A DNA stretch of 55,681 bases, taken from Prevotella sp. (GTDB lineage Bacteria; Bacteroidota; Bacteroidia; Bacteroidales; Bacteroidaceae). Location of the stretch: assembly GCA_016285075.1 (NCBI GenBank), contig JAEEQB010000025.1, positions 1-55,681 of the forward strand, in the 5' to 3' direction. Positions 1-8,526 of the stretch are shown piece by piece. Below the pieces are notes generated by a model. That model saw only the letters and a program-made list of their open reading frames with translations. It was not told the origin of the DNA and made no database searches. How positions within the stretch are numbered: the first letter of the stretch is position 1; each line of letters begins with the position of its first letter. The translations under genes and the position numbers were made by a program.

Positions 1-219
1 AATATACAAAATAATTGTGACTTAGAGCACGGAAAAGAATAGGATTGAGCGTATGTGAGCCTTGATTTCTAACTTTTCGGGGCAATTTGTTCACATTTTT
101 ATCTAAACTGGCTTATAATCTCAAAAAATTTATATAAATTTGTGACCAAAATCTCCAAATGGAGCCTTAGAGCCGGAGATAATAGTTTTCTAAATTATTA
201 ATCTTTAAAACGTTATTCT

Positions 220-495
220 ATGAGAAAAGAAAATTATGTAGATGGGCTCCTTTATGAACTGAGGAATCCGCAGTATGATGAGAAAGGGCAGATTGCTTCA
301 ACAGAAATATCTGCACAATCAAGTTGTTGGAATTCTTATTCAGATTCACCTGAAAGGATGATGAATCGTATATGTCATCATCTTAATCCAGATTTGAATC
401 CTGATTACAGTCCCTCTTATGAGCGTTTAGCTGAGGATGCAGACTATCGCCAGTTTGTTAAAGAAATTGTCTTTTGTGCAAATAAAAGTCATTGA
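220..495 (+). CDS. small hypothetical protein (91 aa)
   Basis: I do not recognise this protein. It is short, acidic and probably cytoplasmic: no signal peptide or membrane segment is visible. It contains a Ser/Tyr/Pro-rich middle (around SPERMMNRICHHLNPDLNPD) and a more regular C-terminus. A TAnnTTTG-like box (TAAATTTG, 135-142) lies upstream without a good -33 partner. The stop is 51 bp before the start of the downstream WG-repeat gene on the same strand, so the two may be cotranscribed, and it could be a small partner of that protein. Base composition is AT-rich like the rest of the first 11 kb. Confidence 0.5.
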   Translation: MRKENYVDGLLYELRNPQYDEKGQIASTEISAQSSCWNSYSDSPERMMNRICHHLNPDLNPDYSPSYERLAEDADYRQFVKEIVFCANKSH

Positions 496-546
496 TTTAC
501 TCAATAGGGTAGGCTTTCGTAGAGACTACCCCTTATGTTTTGAATT

Positions 547-1974
547 ATGCAGAAGAAAGCCATTAACGTCAAAATGCATTCCGTGGATAATTGCCAAGAG
601 GTTATCAACGAAATAGAAAAGGAGTATTGGGGAAATACTGGAATAAATGAAGCTACAAGGATTTATAATGCATGGTATGTAGAGCAATATAACAAAAACC
701 TAAAAGAAACATTAAGCATGTTTGACCACATATCTAACGCGCTTCATAAATCTTGTTTTCACATAGTACAAAAGGGAACAAGGTTTGGCATGCTTATGGT
801 TAGTTCGAGTGGGCGACGTTTTACCATAATTATTCCTATAGAGTATATACATATAATTCCTTTAGCGTATATAAACGGAAAGGGATCCGTTTACATGGCA
901 CTAAATGAAGACTTCAAATGGGGAATACCTAAAACTATCAGTTGGTATCCAGGCAAAGAAATACTTCCTTTTGAGTTCGATGATATAAATCCACCTACGG
1001 AGGATTTCTACCCGGTAAAAGTACATGGGAAATGGGGATTATATTATGCTCTGAAAAAAGATATGGTAATAGAGCCACAATACGACGATTCCTTAGGTCT
1101 CAGTGAAGGTCTTTTTGCTGTAAAAAAAGATGGGAAATGGGGATTCGTAGATGTTTTTGATCATATTGTAATCCCGTTTGAGTATGAATCGGTATCGTGT
1201 TTCCGTGGAGGTTATTCTCATGCGATTAAGTATTCTTTTATGGAAAATGATGGCTCTGTTTTACTTGACCATTGTGGTAATGAATTGTTTTTCAAGAATT
1301 ACAAACTTGCTGATAACGAATACAGGGCCAAAATAAGCATAAAAGAATCATATGATAATCACAACCGATTTTATTATGCAGTAGGACCTGATGAAGAAAT
1401 ACTAATTCCCAAGAATAAGTATCGCTACCTTGGGGGCTATCGAGAAGGACTGTTTGCCGCTTCTATTGACGGAGAAACGTATGGCTACATTGATATAAAC
1501 GAGAAAATAGTTATTCCATTCCAATATCAAATAGAACGATATCCAAGCTCATTCGGTGGCAGAGAGTTTCATTTCGGTTTTGTTTGTGTCAAATTGAACA
1601 ATAGCAAATATAGTCAAGAGTGCATTCTCATCAATCATCTTAATGAACAGGTTTTCCCATATACGTTTCATAGTGACATCCTCTGTTATAGCAATGGACG
1701 CTTTGAAGCTACAGGTTGGAGCAAAATTGGTGATAGGTTTAAACGTAGCCAAATCTCTTTGTATGATATTATTAACTGTAAAAAAGGCAAGGACATGTCT
1801 CATCTGATTAGGACTGATGCAGAAATAGAAGTTGAACGAAGAAGAAGGAAACGCCAACGTGAGATGGAGGAACCCTATCAATGGACGGAAGAAGACTCAT
1901 GGGATGCAATGACCGATGGGATGTATGGCGATTATCCTGATGGTGATGTAGATTATGAAGTCCTGGGCTTTTAA
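547..1974 (+). CDS. WG-repeat protein (475 aa)
   Basis: The protein is built from WG (KWG) beta-repeats, seen as blocks of the form G-K-W-G followed about 12 residues later by I-x-P-x-x-Y. Clear copies are KWGIPK near residue 113, KWGLYY near 161, KWGFVD near 196 and YGYIDINEKIVIPF near 313. No signal peptide is visible. The last 60 residues are highly charged (ERRRRKRQRE followed by an acidic tail). WG-repeat proteins in Bacteroidetes are usually uncharacterised; they resemble beta-propeller-like binding scaffolds and often sit in accessory regions. Unlike the pair at 4756-8467 it has no PEGA-like N-terminus. Function beyond a repeat scaffold cannot be read from sequence. Confidence 0.75.
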   Translation: MQKKAINVKMHSVDNCQEVINEIEKEYWGNTGINEATRIYNAWYVEQYNKNLKETLSMFDHISNALHKSCFHIVQKGTRFGMLMVSSSGRRFTIIIPIEYIHIIPLAYINGKGSVYMALNEDFKWGIPKTISWYPGKEILPFEFDDINPPTEDFYPVKVHGKWGLYYALKKDMVIEPQYDDSLGLSEGLFAVKKDGKWGFVDVFDHIVIPFEYESVSCFRGGYSHAIKYSFMENDGSVLLDHCGNELFFKNYKLADNEYRAKISIKESYDNHNRFYYAVGPDEEILIPKNKYRYLGGYREGLFAASIDGETYGYIDINEKIVIPFQYQIERYPSSFGGREFHFGFVCVKLNNSKYSQECILINHLNEQVFPYTFHSDILCYSNGRFEATGWSKIGDRFKRSQISLYDIINCKKGKDMSHLIRTDAEIEVERRRRKRQREMEEPYQWTEEDSWDAMTDGMYGDYPDGDVDYEVLGF

Positions 1975-2020
1975 TAATTAATGTTGATAAGTTTGTCGAA
2001 CCCGCCGATGAATCGCCTCT

Positions 2021-2050
2021 GACCGCCTCAGTCCGCCTCAGTCCGCCTGG
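2021..2050 (+). repeat. short tandem repeat, three 10-bp units
   Basis: Three near-identical decamers in a row (GACCGCCTCA, GTCCGCCTCA, GTCCGCCTGG) lie in the intergenic region after the first WG-repeat gene. They are more GC-rich than their surroundings. Confidence 0.6.
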
Positions 2051-2075
2051 TTTATTTGGCTAAAAATAGTTAATT

Positions 2076-2144
2076 ATGATGCAAGTGATTGAAAATCAGT
2101 ATAGAATCATCGGAAACAAAGTCTTCAACGAGGACGAGTATTAG
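2076..2144 (+). CDS. possible 22-codon leftover reading frame
   Basis: ATGATG opens a 22-residue frame (starts MMQVIENQYRI, ends NEDEY) between the WG-repeat gene and the ATPase terminator. Codon choice looks coding-like, but there is no obvious promoter and the peptide is too short to assign. It could be the N-terminal stub of a lost gene. Kept only as a weak candidate. Confidence 0.15.
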   Translation: MMQVIENQYRIIGNKVFNEDEY

Positions 2145-2175
2145 GCAATAGATTTTTATCTATCCAATTAAATAT

Positions 2176-2212
2176 CAGCGAGATAAGTAAATGAAATTTG
2201 CTTATCTCGCTG
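2176..2212 (-). terminator. hairpin terminator after the AAA ATPase gene
   Basis: A perfect 12-bp inverted repeat (CAGCGAGATAAG / CTTATCTCGCTG) with a 13-nt loop starts 6 bp past the ATPase stop codon. The T-tract is weak on both strands (GATATTTAATT on the minus side, GTGTTTTA on the plus side), so it may work in both directions. Confidence 0.6.
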
Positions 2213-2217
2213 GTGTT

Positions 2218-3339
2218 TTATTGTTGCTTTAACCAATAGTATAGGAAATAATCGTAGATGAAGTACTGCCCGTTATTGCTTGTAACGATGTCTTTTTCCT
2301 GCAGAGCAGACAAACTTCTTTGTACGGCACTTGCAGAGGTAAGGTGATATTTCCTAATAAACTGTCCGCTGGTGGGCTGTACATCCTTTTCCGAATGTGC
2401 CAACGCAAGCAGCAAAGCCTTCTGCTTGGCTGTGAGTCGAGTCATTAAGTCTTGAAAGGTGTCATTCTTTTCGTCTACTGAATAACTGATGGCAATATCG
2501 ACCTCCTTGATACCACATGAACTACTTTGCTCAGTCATGGCAAATAGCTCGTTACATATCTTTTGTATGTACCATGTAGTCCCATCAAATTTCTCATAAG
2601 TATATCGTATGGCTTCCGGTTCTATGTGCTTTCCTGCTTGCTGAAAATGAAAACTTATAAAACGTTCGTATGCTTCAGAAGAAATTGCTTTCAGCGACAT
2701 GGTGGAAGCACTTTGATAGAAAGGTCTGGCTGGTGATGAGAACATCTCACCCATCATGTGACGCTTGGAACCAGAAAAAACGAACCATGCATTATTACAA
2801 TTTTGAATATAGGTTCTTAGCAAAGCTTCAACGTTTTGTTCAGGATAATTCATGATGGCCTGAAATTCGTCAATAGCAACAATGCAAGGTTTGTCAGCTG
2901 AACTCAAATAATGGAAAATTTCTTCAAGCGATACTTTAGGAGACTGTATATCACCTATTTCGAGATTCCAACTTGGTTGTCCCAATGCGTCCAATGTAAT
3001 CCCTGTGCGAAGTGAGCCAACCACCTGTATAAACCTCTCCCACGCTTTTCTTTCTTTTGATTTCAACTCCGAGAGTATAGTGCGTCCCAAGGCATAAGTG
3101 AGTTCTGCCAACGACTTTGTTGCATAGATGTCAACGACAAACAAATAGTAGCTGTCCTGCAGTTCCTGTTGGGCAAAACAATGCCTTATGAGGCCGGTCT
3201 TACCCATCCTTCGCGGAGAAATGAGAGCGACATGATTGCCATTAACCAAAAGAGATGTTAAGCGTTTTGTTTCGTCAACTCTGTCGCAAAAGTATTCAGG
3301 CCCGTTGTAGCCGTATGTCAGGAAAGGGTTCTTTATCAT
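2218..3339 (-). CDS. AAA ATPase, archaeal-ATPase (DEXX-box) family
   Basis: A STAND/AAA-type ATPase of about 370 residues. The P-loop is the variant SPRRMGKTGL (residues 41-50), Walker B is CIVAIDEFQAI near 150-160, and a sensor-like strand FVFSGSKRHMM follows. The C-terminal 90 residues look like a winged helix (LTAKQKALLLALA, then SGQFIRKYHLTSASAVQRSL). This family is common in gut Bacteroidales as lone genes; the cellular role is not established, and DNA-linked or defence roles have been suggested. It is monocistronic here: own promoter at 3367-3398, own hairpin terminator. The promoter's -33 box lies inside a 39-bp palindrome, which points to tight repression, possibly by the protein's own winged-helix end (inference). 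Confidence 0.8.
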   Translation of the reverse strand: MIKNPFLTYGYNGPEYFCDRVDETKRLTSLLVNGNHVALISPRRMGKTGLIRHCFAQQELQDSYYLFVVDIYATKSLAELTYALGRTILSELKSKERKAWERFIQVVGSLRTGITLDALGQPSWNLEIGDIQSPKVSLEEIFHYLSSADKPCIVAIDEFQAIMNYPEQNVEALLRTYIQNCNNAWFVFSGSKRHMMGEMFSSPARPFYQSASTMSLKAISSEAYERFISFHFQQAGKHIEPEAIRYTYEKFDGTTWYIQKICNELFAMTEQSSSCGIKEVDIAISYSVDEKNDTFQDLMTRLTAKQKALLLALAHSEKDVQPTSGQFIRKYHLTSASAVQRSLSALQEKDIVTSNNGQYFIYDYFLYYWLKQQ

Positions 3340-3366
3340 ATTTCCAAGATTCTAAGTTTTCAGGTG

Positions 3367-3398
3367 CAAAGATAGTGATAAAAGTTCAATTATACAAA
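3367..3398 (-). promoter_or_regulatory. Bacteroidetes promoter of the AAA ATPase gene
   Basis: On the minus strand, TTTG (complement of 3395-3398), a 20-nt spacer and TATCTTTG (complement of 3367-3374) match the Bacteroidetes consensus exactly. The start codon follows about 28 nt downstream. Confidence 0.75.
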
Positions 3399-3425
3399 TT
3401 TGCGTAACGCATTTTTGTATAATTG
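3387..3425. promoter_or_regulatory. 39-bp near-perfect palindrome, candidate operator
   Basis: Outer arms CAATTATACAAA and TTTGTATAATTG are perfectly complementary (12 bp). The centre carries a second palindrome, TGCGTAACGCA. Only two base pairs of the whole 39-bp figure mismatch. It covers the -33 box of the ATPase promoter, the expected place for a repressor site. Confidence 0.6.
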
Positions 3426-3893
3426 GCATAATATCTGCCTGTAACTGTTCCTGTTTCCTGAACGGTTCTCTATCTGTCTACCTTTCAGAACTGCTAAGAA
3501 GTGCTGTTAAGGCTGTTATTGATTACGTCTAGTCTGGCTATCGTCCAAAGCCGTGGTTATCATATGTAATACACAGGAAAACAAGCTCGTTTTTTGTTGT
3601 GCGAAATATGCCATTTTTAGCGGTGGTACAATAATGGCATAAACAGCAAATATTCAACAACGACAATCTCCTCAAGGTAAGTATATTCTCCGTTCATCAA
3701 GAACTTCGTGACATTTATGCCACAGAGTTACGAAAAAAGTCTGTAACGAAAGACGGATTACAGAAGATTAACGCAACTCGGCCTGTAATAAAGGCAAGAT
3801 GGGGAAAAACGGGGAAGTTCAAATTTGGACTAAAAGCAAATTGGGGAGGATTGGTGAAGGAGTTAGGTTTCCAAATCGTAACCTCATTTAGCC
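3426..3893. other. intergenic stretch without a recognisable gene
   Basis: No frame here looks coding. The one clear structure is an 8-bp inverted repeat ATGCCATT...AATGGCAT at 3608-3640. The rest resembles decayed DNA between accessory modules. Confidence 0.5.
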
Positions 3894-4005
3894 ATCTCCT
3901 TCATCTTTGTGATGACGCTTTTGAAGCTCGTCAGCAGTTTTTCGACGAGCGAAGCGGTAAGCCGATTACCTCGTAGGCACTGCGCTCAATTGATATAACT
4001 TCCAT
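3894..4005 (-). pseudogene. broken N-terminus of a small excisionase/HTH-type protein
   Basis: From an ATG at 4005 the minus strand reads MEVISIERSAYEVI, the typical opening of the small helix-turn-helix (excisionase-like) proteins of Bacteroidetes integrative elements. The frame stops after 24 codons. A shifted frame continues as LVEKLLTSFKSVITKMKEMAK minus its last residues and stops at 3894. The DNA-binding domain itself is missing. A -7 box TACCTTTG (complement of 4034-4041) sits upstream without a good -33. This suggests an integrative element once occupied the site. The family call rests on a short match. Confidence 0.4.
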
Positions 4006-4124
4006 GTTTTATTTGGTTTTTGTAATTTGCAGGCAAAGGTACATCATGATTTCCAGATAAGCTCATTCTAAAAATCCCGTTCTATGAAATAACAATTCAA
4101 GGAAACGAAGACCTAATGTCTGCC

Positions 4125-4195
4125 GAGCTTGCTCAATCAGAAAGCAGACAAGCATCTTTCTGTGGCACTCCGCCACAAAGTGCGTATTAGGCTAC
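4125..4195 (-). repeat. left copy of an inverted repeat pair flanking the 4.4-11.2 kb cassette
   Basis: Read on the minus strand it shares GTAGCCTAATACGCAC, AGTGCCACA and TGAGCAAGCTC, in that order and spacing, with 11221-11294 on the plus strand. It has internal hairpins: TGTGGC...GCCACA and GAGC-TT-GCTC. Confidence 0.65.
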
Positions 4196-4302
4196 ACCCT
4201 TCTAAGGAACCTAATTGGGGTATAGGAAACAGAAATCTGTGCAGAATGTTCCCGTATCAAGAGAAAAGACGACTCTTTTTCTTAATTTATGTTCTTGAAT
4301 TA

Positions 4303-4332
4303 TTGTATCCTCAATATTTTTGATTATATTTG
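4303..4332 (+). promoter_or_regulatory. promoter of the HTH/WG-repeat cassette
   Basis: TTG (4303-4305), a 19-nt spacer and TATATTTG (4325-4332) match the Bacteroidetes consensus. It lies 44 bp before the ATG at 4376, and so argues against the in-frame ATG at 4289, which would sit upstream of it. Confidence 0.7.
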
Positions 4333-4375
4333 CGCACAGAACGCTCAATGTTGGGCAAGAATAATTAAAAGCGAT

Positions 4376-4729
4376 ATGAAGATACAACGCTATAACAGGC
4401 TAAAGGCTGCGATTGAGCGAGCGCAAAGTGAAGCTCGCTTCGACTTTGCCGAACGTGAGCAGGCTCGAACGCAGTTCAAGATAGTTCTGGCCGAGAAAGA
4501 ACGAACTGGCACTTGGCTCTCAGAACAGATGGGGCACAGCATCAGTACTGTTTCACGCTGGATGACTAACCGTTCGGCCCTCTGTGACGCTTGCCAAAGC
4601 AAGAAGGGACAGCCATCCGTGGAACCGCTCGGCCTTTGGACGCATGCTACCAACGGGACGCAAGAACTCTATGAAATTGCACGCCACCTCGACGTGGATG
4701 TGAAAGAGTTATTAGTGTCGTCGAAATAA
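4376..4729 (+). CDS. small HTH (XRE-type) regulator with an internal insertion (117 aa)
   Basis: A small DNA-binding protein. The segment from KIVLAEKERTGTWLSEQMG through SISTVSRWMTNRS is an XRE-like helix-turn-helix, and the C-terminus ELYEIARHLDVDVKELL is the usual last part of that domain. In ordinary relatives, NRS continues directly into QPSLETLYEIA. Here about 27 extra residues, including two cysteines (ALCDACQ), sit between. The DNA shows a near-duplication there: AACCGTTCGGCC near 4570 and AACCGCTCGGCC near 4622. The start at 4376 fits the promoter at 4303-4332. It is the first gene of a cassette, 26 bp before the first of two WG-repeat paralogues, so it is the likely regulator. The insertion may have altered or inactivated it. 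Confidence 0.65.
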   Translation: MKIQRYNRLKAAIERAQSEARFDFAEREQARTQFKIVLAEKERTGTWLSEQMGHSISTVSRWMTNRSALCDACQSKKGQPSVEPLGLWTHATNGTQELYEIARHLDVDVKELLVSSK

Positions 4730-4755
4730 TGTATTACTGATTTGATTAAATGGTT

Positions 4756-6579
4756 ATGGCAATAGTAAAATTTATATCCGATTTTCAATGCAACATATTT
4801 ATTGATTTAGAATATGTTGGTGTTGCACAAGCTGACAAGATGTTGAAAGTCTCTTTAGAGCCTGGTAGCTATTTGATTGAGGCAATGGATGAGAAAGGGA
4901 AGAGTTTAAAGAAATATGCTCTTAATGTGAGCCCAACAGAAACACAAGTATTACAAAACCTACATTTTTACGATAACACTTCTTTAACAAATTTGAATGT
5001 GGAAGAATCCCATAAAAAAAAGACTTTAGTAAAGTGTATTTTCCCTGATGGTGAAAAGGCTACTGTCATAGATTCTGAGGGAAACAATTGCCTTGGTCAA
5101 TGGTTCTTTTTTATTGGTAGCAATGATGAAACAATTCTACTGAAAAACGACAAAACATATTATGTTCTTTCTACGGAAGACTACTTAGTAAAGAACATCT
5201 ACTATGATGCTAGGTATGACGGTAAAGCTGATTTGATTCCTGTTTATAAGGAGATCGGAATTGATGATATGTATGGCTTTATTGATAAATCTGGTTCAGA
5301 AGTGATACCATTTATTTACGATTATGTCTGGAATTTTGAGGAGACAGGATTTGCTAAAGTAAAACGCTTTGGTTGTATTCATGCAGTAGGAAAAGATGGA
5401 ACACTTTATTTAAGTATGGATGAAACTGAAAGTGAAGGAAAGAAATGTTCTCATACACCATTAACTGTTGCTAACAATGATAATGACGGCCATATTGGAG
5501 TTTATTATTCACCACATATATTATCAAAAGAAGAAAGCGAGATAAGAGGTTTTGATTTTTTGCAATATTACCCAATTAAAAACGACAATCATTGGGGCTT
5601 ATCTTTCTTCGATAAAAAAGTGATTAGTTTATGTATTTGTGATCGATTCTTTTATTTGGATGATTGGAATGAGAATTATTTGGTTTATCGAAAAAATGGA
5701 ATTTGCTTTATAGAAGACCATGAAAAAGAGTATTCTTTTAAAGCAGATGAAGTTATCGCTAATTTTAGAACGGTATTCGAAGGAAATGCTGGTCACGACG
5801 AAACGTCAATTAACAATGTTATAATTAGGAAAAGCAAGAAATATGGTATTGCGGATTTATCAGGAAAAATACTATTGCATGTAGAATATGATTTAATTGA
5901 ACCAACTGATGCAGTACAAGGCAATGTGACAGGAAATGTTGGCATCGTCTGGAAGGATGGATTGTGTACTTTTGTATGGATGGTTACAGGAGAAATATTA
6001 GAGCCTTTTAAATATGAAGACATTATCGTTAATAAAGCTGATGGTTCTACATGGCTAATGTATTCTACTTATTTGGTTAAAGAGAATGGGAAATATGGCT
6101 GCATAGATTTTGAGCGAAAGCCAATCCTTCCTTCAGTATATGATACTATTGAGTTCAAGTTGGAGATTGACAGTTATGGCTATCACTACAAAATGCTTCT
6201 ATATAAAGATGGAAAAGTAGGAACTTATGAATATTGTAATTATAGGTCAGACTGTAATAATTACAATGTTTTGGAATTAGTCTTTTCGATTGAGCCTGAA
6301 TATGATGAATGTGTATTCTTGAATAATAAGAAAGCCGTAACAAATTTTGCAGGAATGTCATATGTGGCAGTAAGGCGGAATGACAAATGGGGCATTATTG
6401 ACAATAAGCCTGCAGGTTTATATTATTACTATGATTTTGATGACCGATGGCGAAATAATCCGAATCTTAAGGAGTTGGACTTCAAATACAATTCATTGGA
6501 AGAATTGAAAGATGATGCTGACAATGAATTTGAAAGAAGACATGATAAGTATATTAATCGTCATCGTTTTGATTGGTAA
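4756..6579 (+). CDS. WG-repeat protein with PEGA-like N-terminal domain, first of a tandem pair
   Basis: Residues 1-68 (MAIVKFISDFQCNIFID...SPTETQVLQN) form a PEGA-like beta-sandwich: short strands, GVAQADKMLKVSLEPGSYL, then a K-G-K turn. The rest is WG-type repeats: MYGFIDKSGSEVIPF near 171, KYGIADLSGKILL near 361, KYGCIDFERKPILPS near 445, KWGIIDNKP near 544. No signal peptide. The start is set at the second ATG (4756), because the paralogue downstream begins MATVKFV at the matching point; 4750 is possible. Compared with that paralogue it lacks about 45 residues, including one whole WG repeat, after residue 85. Probably cotranscribed with the HTH gene (26-bp gap) and its paralogue (28-bp gap). 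Role unknown; a scaffold or binding protein is the safest reading. Confidence 0.75.
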   Translation: MAIVKFISDFQCNIFIDLEYVGVAQADKMLKVSLEPGSYLIEAMDEKGKSLKKYALNVSPTETQVLQNLHFYDNTSLTNLNVEESHKKKTLVKCIFPDGEKATVIDSEGNNCLGQWFFFIGSNDETILLKNDKTYYVLSTEDYLVKNIYYDARYDGKADLIPVYKEIGIDDMYGFIDKSGSEVIPFIYDYVWNFEETGFAKVKRFGCIHAVGKDGTLYLSMDETESEGKKCSHTPLTVANNDNDGHIGVYYSPHILSKEESEIRGFDFLQYYPIKNDNHWGLSFFDKKVISLCICDRFFYLDDWNENYLVYRKNGICFIEDHEKEYSFKADEVIANFRTVFEGNAGHDETSINNVIIRKSKKYGIADLSGKILLHVEYDLIEPTDAVQGNVTGNVGIVWKDGLCTFVWMVTGEILEPFKYEDIIVNKADGSTWLMYSTYLVKENGKYGCIDFERKPILPSVYDTIEFKLEIDSYGYHYKMLLYKDGKVGTYEYCNYRSDCNNYNVLELVFSIEPEYDECVFLNNKKAVTNFAGMSYVAVRRNDKWGIIDNKPAGLYYYYDFDDRWRNNPNLKELDFKYNSLEELKDDADNEFERRHDKYINRHRFDW

Positions 6580-6607
6580 TTAATTCTGGGACAAAATTTT
6601 AAATGAT

Positions 6608-8467
6608 ATGGCTACAGTTAAATTTGTAACAGATAGGAATTGTCAACTATTCATTGACATGGAATTAGTTGGGGATGTTTTTGTAGACAAGATGCTTAAA
6701 ATATCATTGGAGGCAGGAAGTTATCTTGTTGAAGGGAAGGATACTAATGGCAAAAGCATTGGAAAATACAAGTTGACAGTTAATCCTTCAGACATTCAAG
6801 TATTAGAGAACTTATCTGAGAAGTTTAATGAAATAGGCGCAGCTATTTGCAATCTAAGAAACGATTCCTCTCTTCGTTTTTATCATCAAAGAGCCATATT
6901 CTGCTATAATGGAAATTATGGATACATTAACAGCCAATACAAAATAGCTATAGAACCGATTTATTCCTATGCGGAAAACTTTACTAATGGATTAGCTCTT
7001 GTCAAAAGAGTATTCCCTAATGGAGAAAAGACTACCGTTATTGATGTGGATGGAAATATTTCTCTTGACAGATGGTACGATTATATTGGTGATAATGAAA
7101 AGACTATTCTCTTGAAAAACGAAAAGAAATTTTATGTGTTTTCTAAAGAAGATTATTCTATTATCAATCAGTATCTTGATGCAAAATATGATGGTAAAGG
7201 TGAACTAATACCAGTTCATCAGCATATTGGAGTTGATGACATGTATGGTTATATTGACAGAACAGGAACAGAAGTCATTCCGTTAATATATGATTTTGCA
7301 GGAAACTTTGGGGCTAATAATTTGGCTACCGTAAAAAGGTTTGGAGAGTTTAACGAGGTTGATTTTGATGGAAACCTTTATCGTTATGGGATTCACTCTT
7401 ATGAAAGCAAACGAGAATCGGAAATTTTAACAAAAGAAGAAAGCTTATATAGAGGATTCTCTGGATACATTAAGAAGGGTGATTATTGGGGACTCGATTC
7501 TGACGAAGAGCCTTGTTGGGATCGAATAATATTCGATTATAATTGGACATTTAATTCTTGTTCTTATTTCGCATACAGAAAAAAAGGGATATGTACTATT
7601 GTTATAAAAGATGAAGAAAAATACTATTGGCGTGGAATTTCTAAGACTGATGTTAACGAAAAAAACATATCATTAGAAGCTGATGATATTATTCCTGTGT
7701 TTTCTTGGGATGGAAGACCTACCAGTGAATATTTATACTTAAACTATATTATTGTAAGAAGAAATTGGAAATACGGCATCGTTGATTTAAGAAAAAACAC
7801 TATATTGCCAATTGATTACGATTTTATTGAACCAACTGATGCACATAATTCTAATGACCGAACCTTTTCTGCAGACATCGCAATTGTATGGAAAAACGAG
7901 AAATGCTCTTTGTATAATATGCAAGACAAATCATTTCTGGTTCCTTTTGAATTTGAAGAGATTATTGTAAATGAAAATCTTGATGACAGTGGGAATCCTA
8001 TTGAAGACTCGACCTATTTAATGAAAAAGAATGGGAAATATGGTTTAATATCAAATGACTGCGAGACAGTAATATTACCCTTTGAGTACGATAAGATTTT
8101 CTATGATATAGACAGGGAGTGGCGTCTCGGGAAAAAATGTGAAAGGGTAATATTAACAAAGGACGGTAAGATGGGAACATGGCAGAAATATCATTATTAT
8201 GACAATAGTTTAGACCATTGGTCTGAAATTGACGTAAGAGTTGACGAGGAATATGATGAGTGCGTTTTCTTAAAAGACAAGAATTATTATAAAGGTCGAA
8301 GTGGCTCTATATGTGATATTGCTGTAAAACGGGGAAATAAATGGGGTGTCATAAAATATAAGGAAAAAGAAAATAGAGAAATTATATCCAATAAAAAAGT
8401 GACATTTAAGTATAATTCACTTGACGAGATACTTCAAAAAATGAATTGCAAGTATTTTCCTTTATAA
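6608..8467 (+). CDS. WG-repeat protein with PEGA-like N-terminal domain, second of a tandem pair
   Basis: A paralogue of the preceding gene along its whole length. It has the same N-terminal PEGA-like domain (MATVKFVTDRNCQLFID, DKMLKISLEAGSYLVEG) followed by five recognisable WG-type blocks: YGYINSQYKIAIEP near 104, MYGYIDRTGTEVIPL near 212, KYGIVDLRKNTILP near 388, KYGLISNDCETVILP near 477 and KWGVIK near 578. It keeps the block that the upstream copy has lost, so it is closer to the ancestral form. No secretion signal, 619 residues, AT-rich codon use. The tandem arrangement suggests either a hetero-oligomeric scaffold or diversification of a recognition surface (inference). It is followed after 59 bp by a DUF2971-like gene. 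Confidence 0.75.
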   Translation: MATVKFVTDRNCQLFIDMELVGDVFVDKMLKISLEAGSYLVEGKDTNGKSIGKYKLTVNPSDIQVLENLSEKFNEIGAAICNLRNDSSLRFYHQRAIFCYNGNYGYINSQYKIAIEPIYSYAENFTNGLALVKRVFPNGEKTTVIDVDGNISLDRWYDYIGDNEKTILLKNEKKFYVFSKEDYSIINQYLDAKYDGKGELIPVHQHIGVDDMYGYIDRTGTEVIPLIYDFAGNFGANNLATVKRFGEFNEVDFDGNLYRYGIHSYESKRESEILTKEESLYRGFSGYIKKGDYWGLDSDEEPCWDRIIFDYNWTFNSCSYFAYRKKGICTIVIKDEEKYYWRGISKTDVNEKNISLEADDIIPVFSWDGRPTSEYLYLNYIIVRRNWKYGIVDLRKNTILPIDYDFIEPTDAHNSNDRTFSADIAIVWKNEKCSLYNMQDKSFLVPFEFEEIIVNENLDDSGNPIEDSTYLMKKNGKYGLISNDCETVILPFEYDKIFYDIDREWRLGKKCERVILTKDGKMGTWQKYHYYDNSLDHWSEIDVRVDEEYDECVFLKDKNYYKGRSGSICDIAVKRGNKWGVIKYKEKENREIISNKKVTFKYNSLDEILQKMNCKYFPL

Positions 8468-8526
8468 TTTTTAATAGAAGAAATAGATATCAGAGCGTAC
8501 ATGTTGAATCATTTATATACTAGGTT

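Noticed and set aside
4129..4323. 64-residue plus-strand frame before the HTH gene
   Set aside because: It spans the inverted repeat and the HTH promoter; no coding features.
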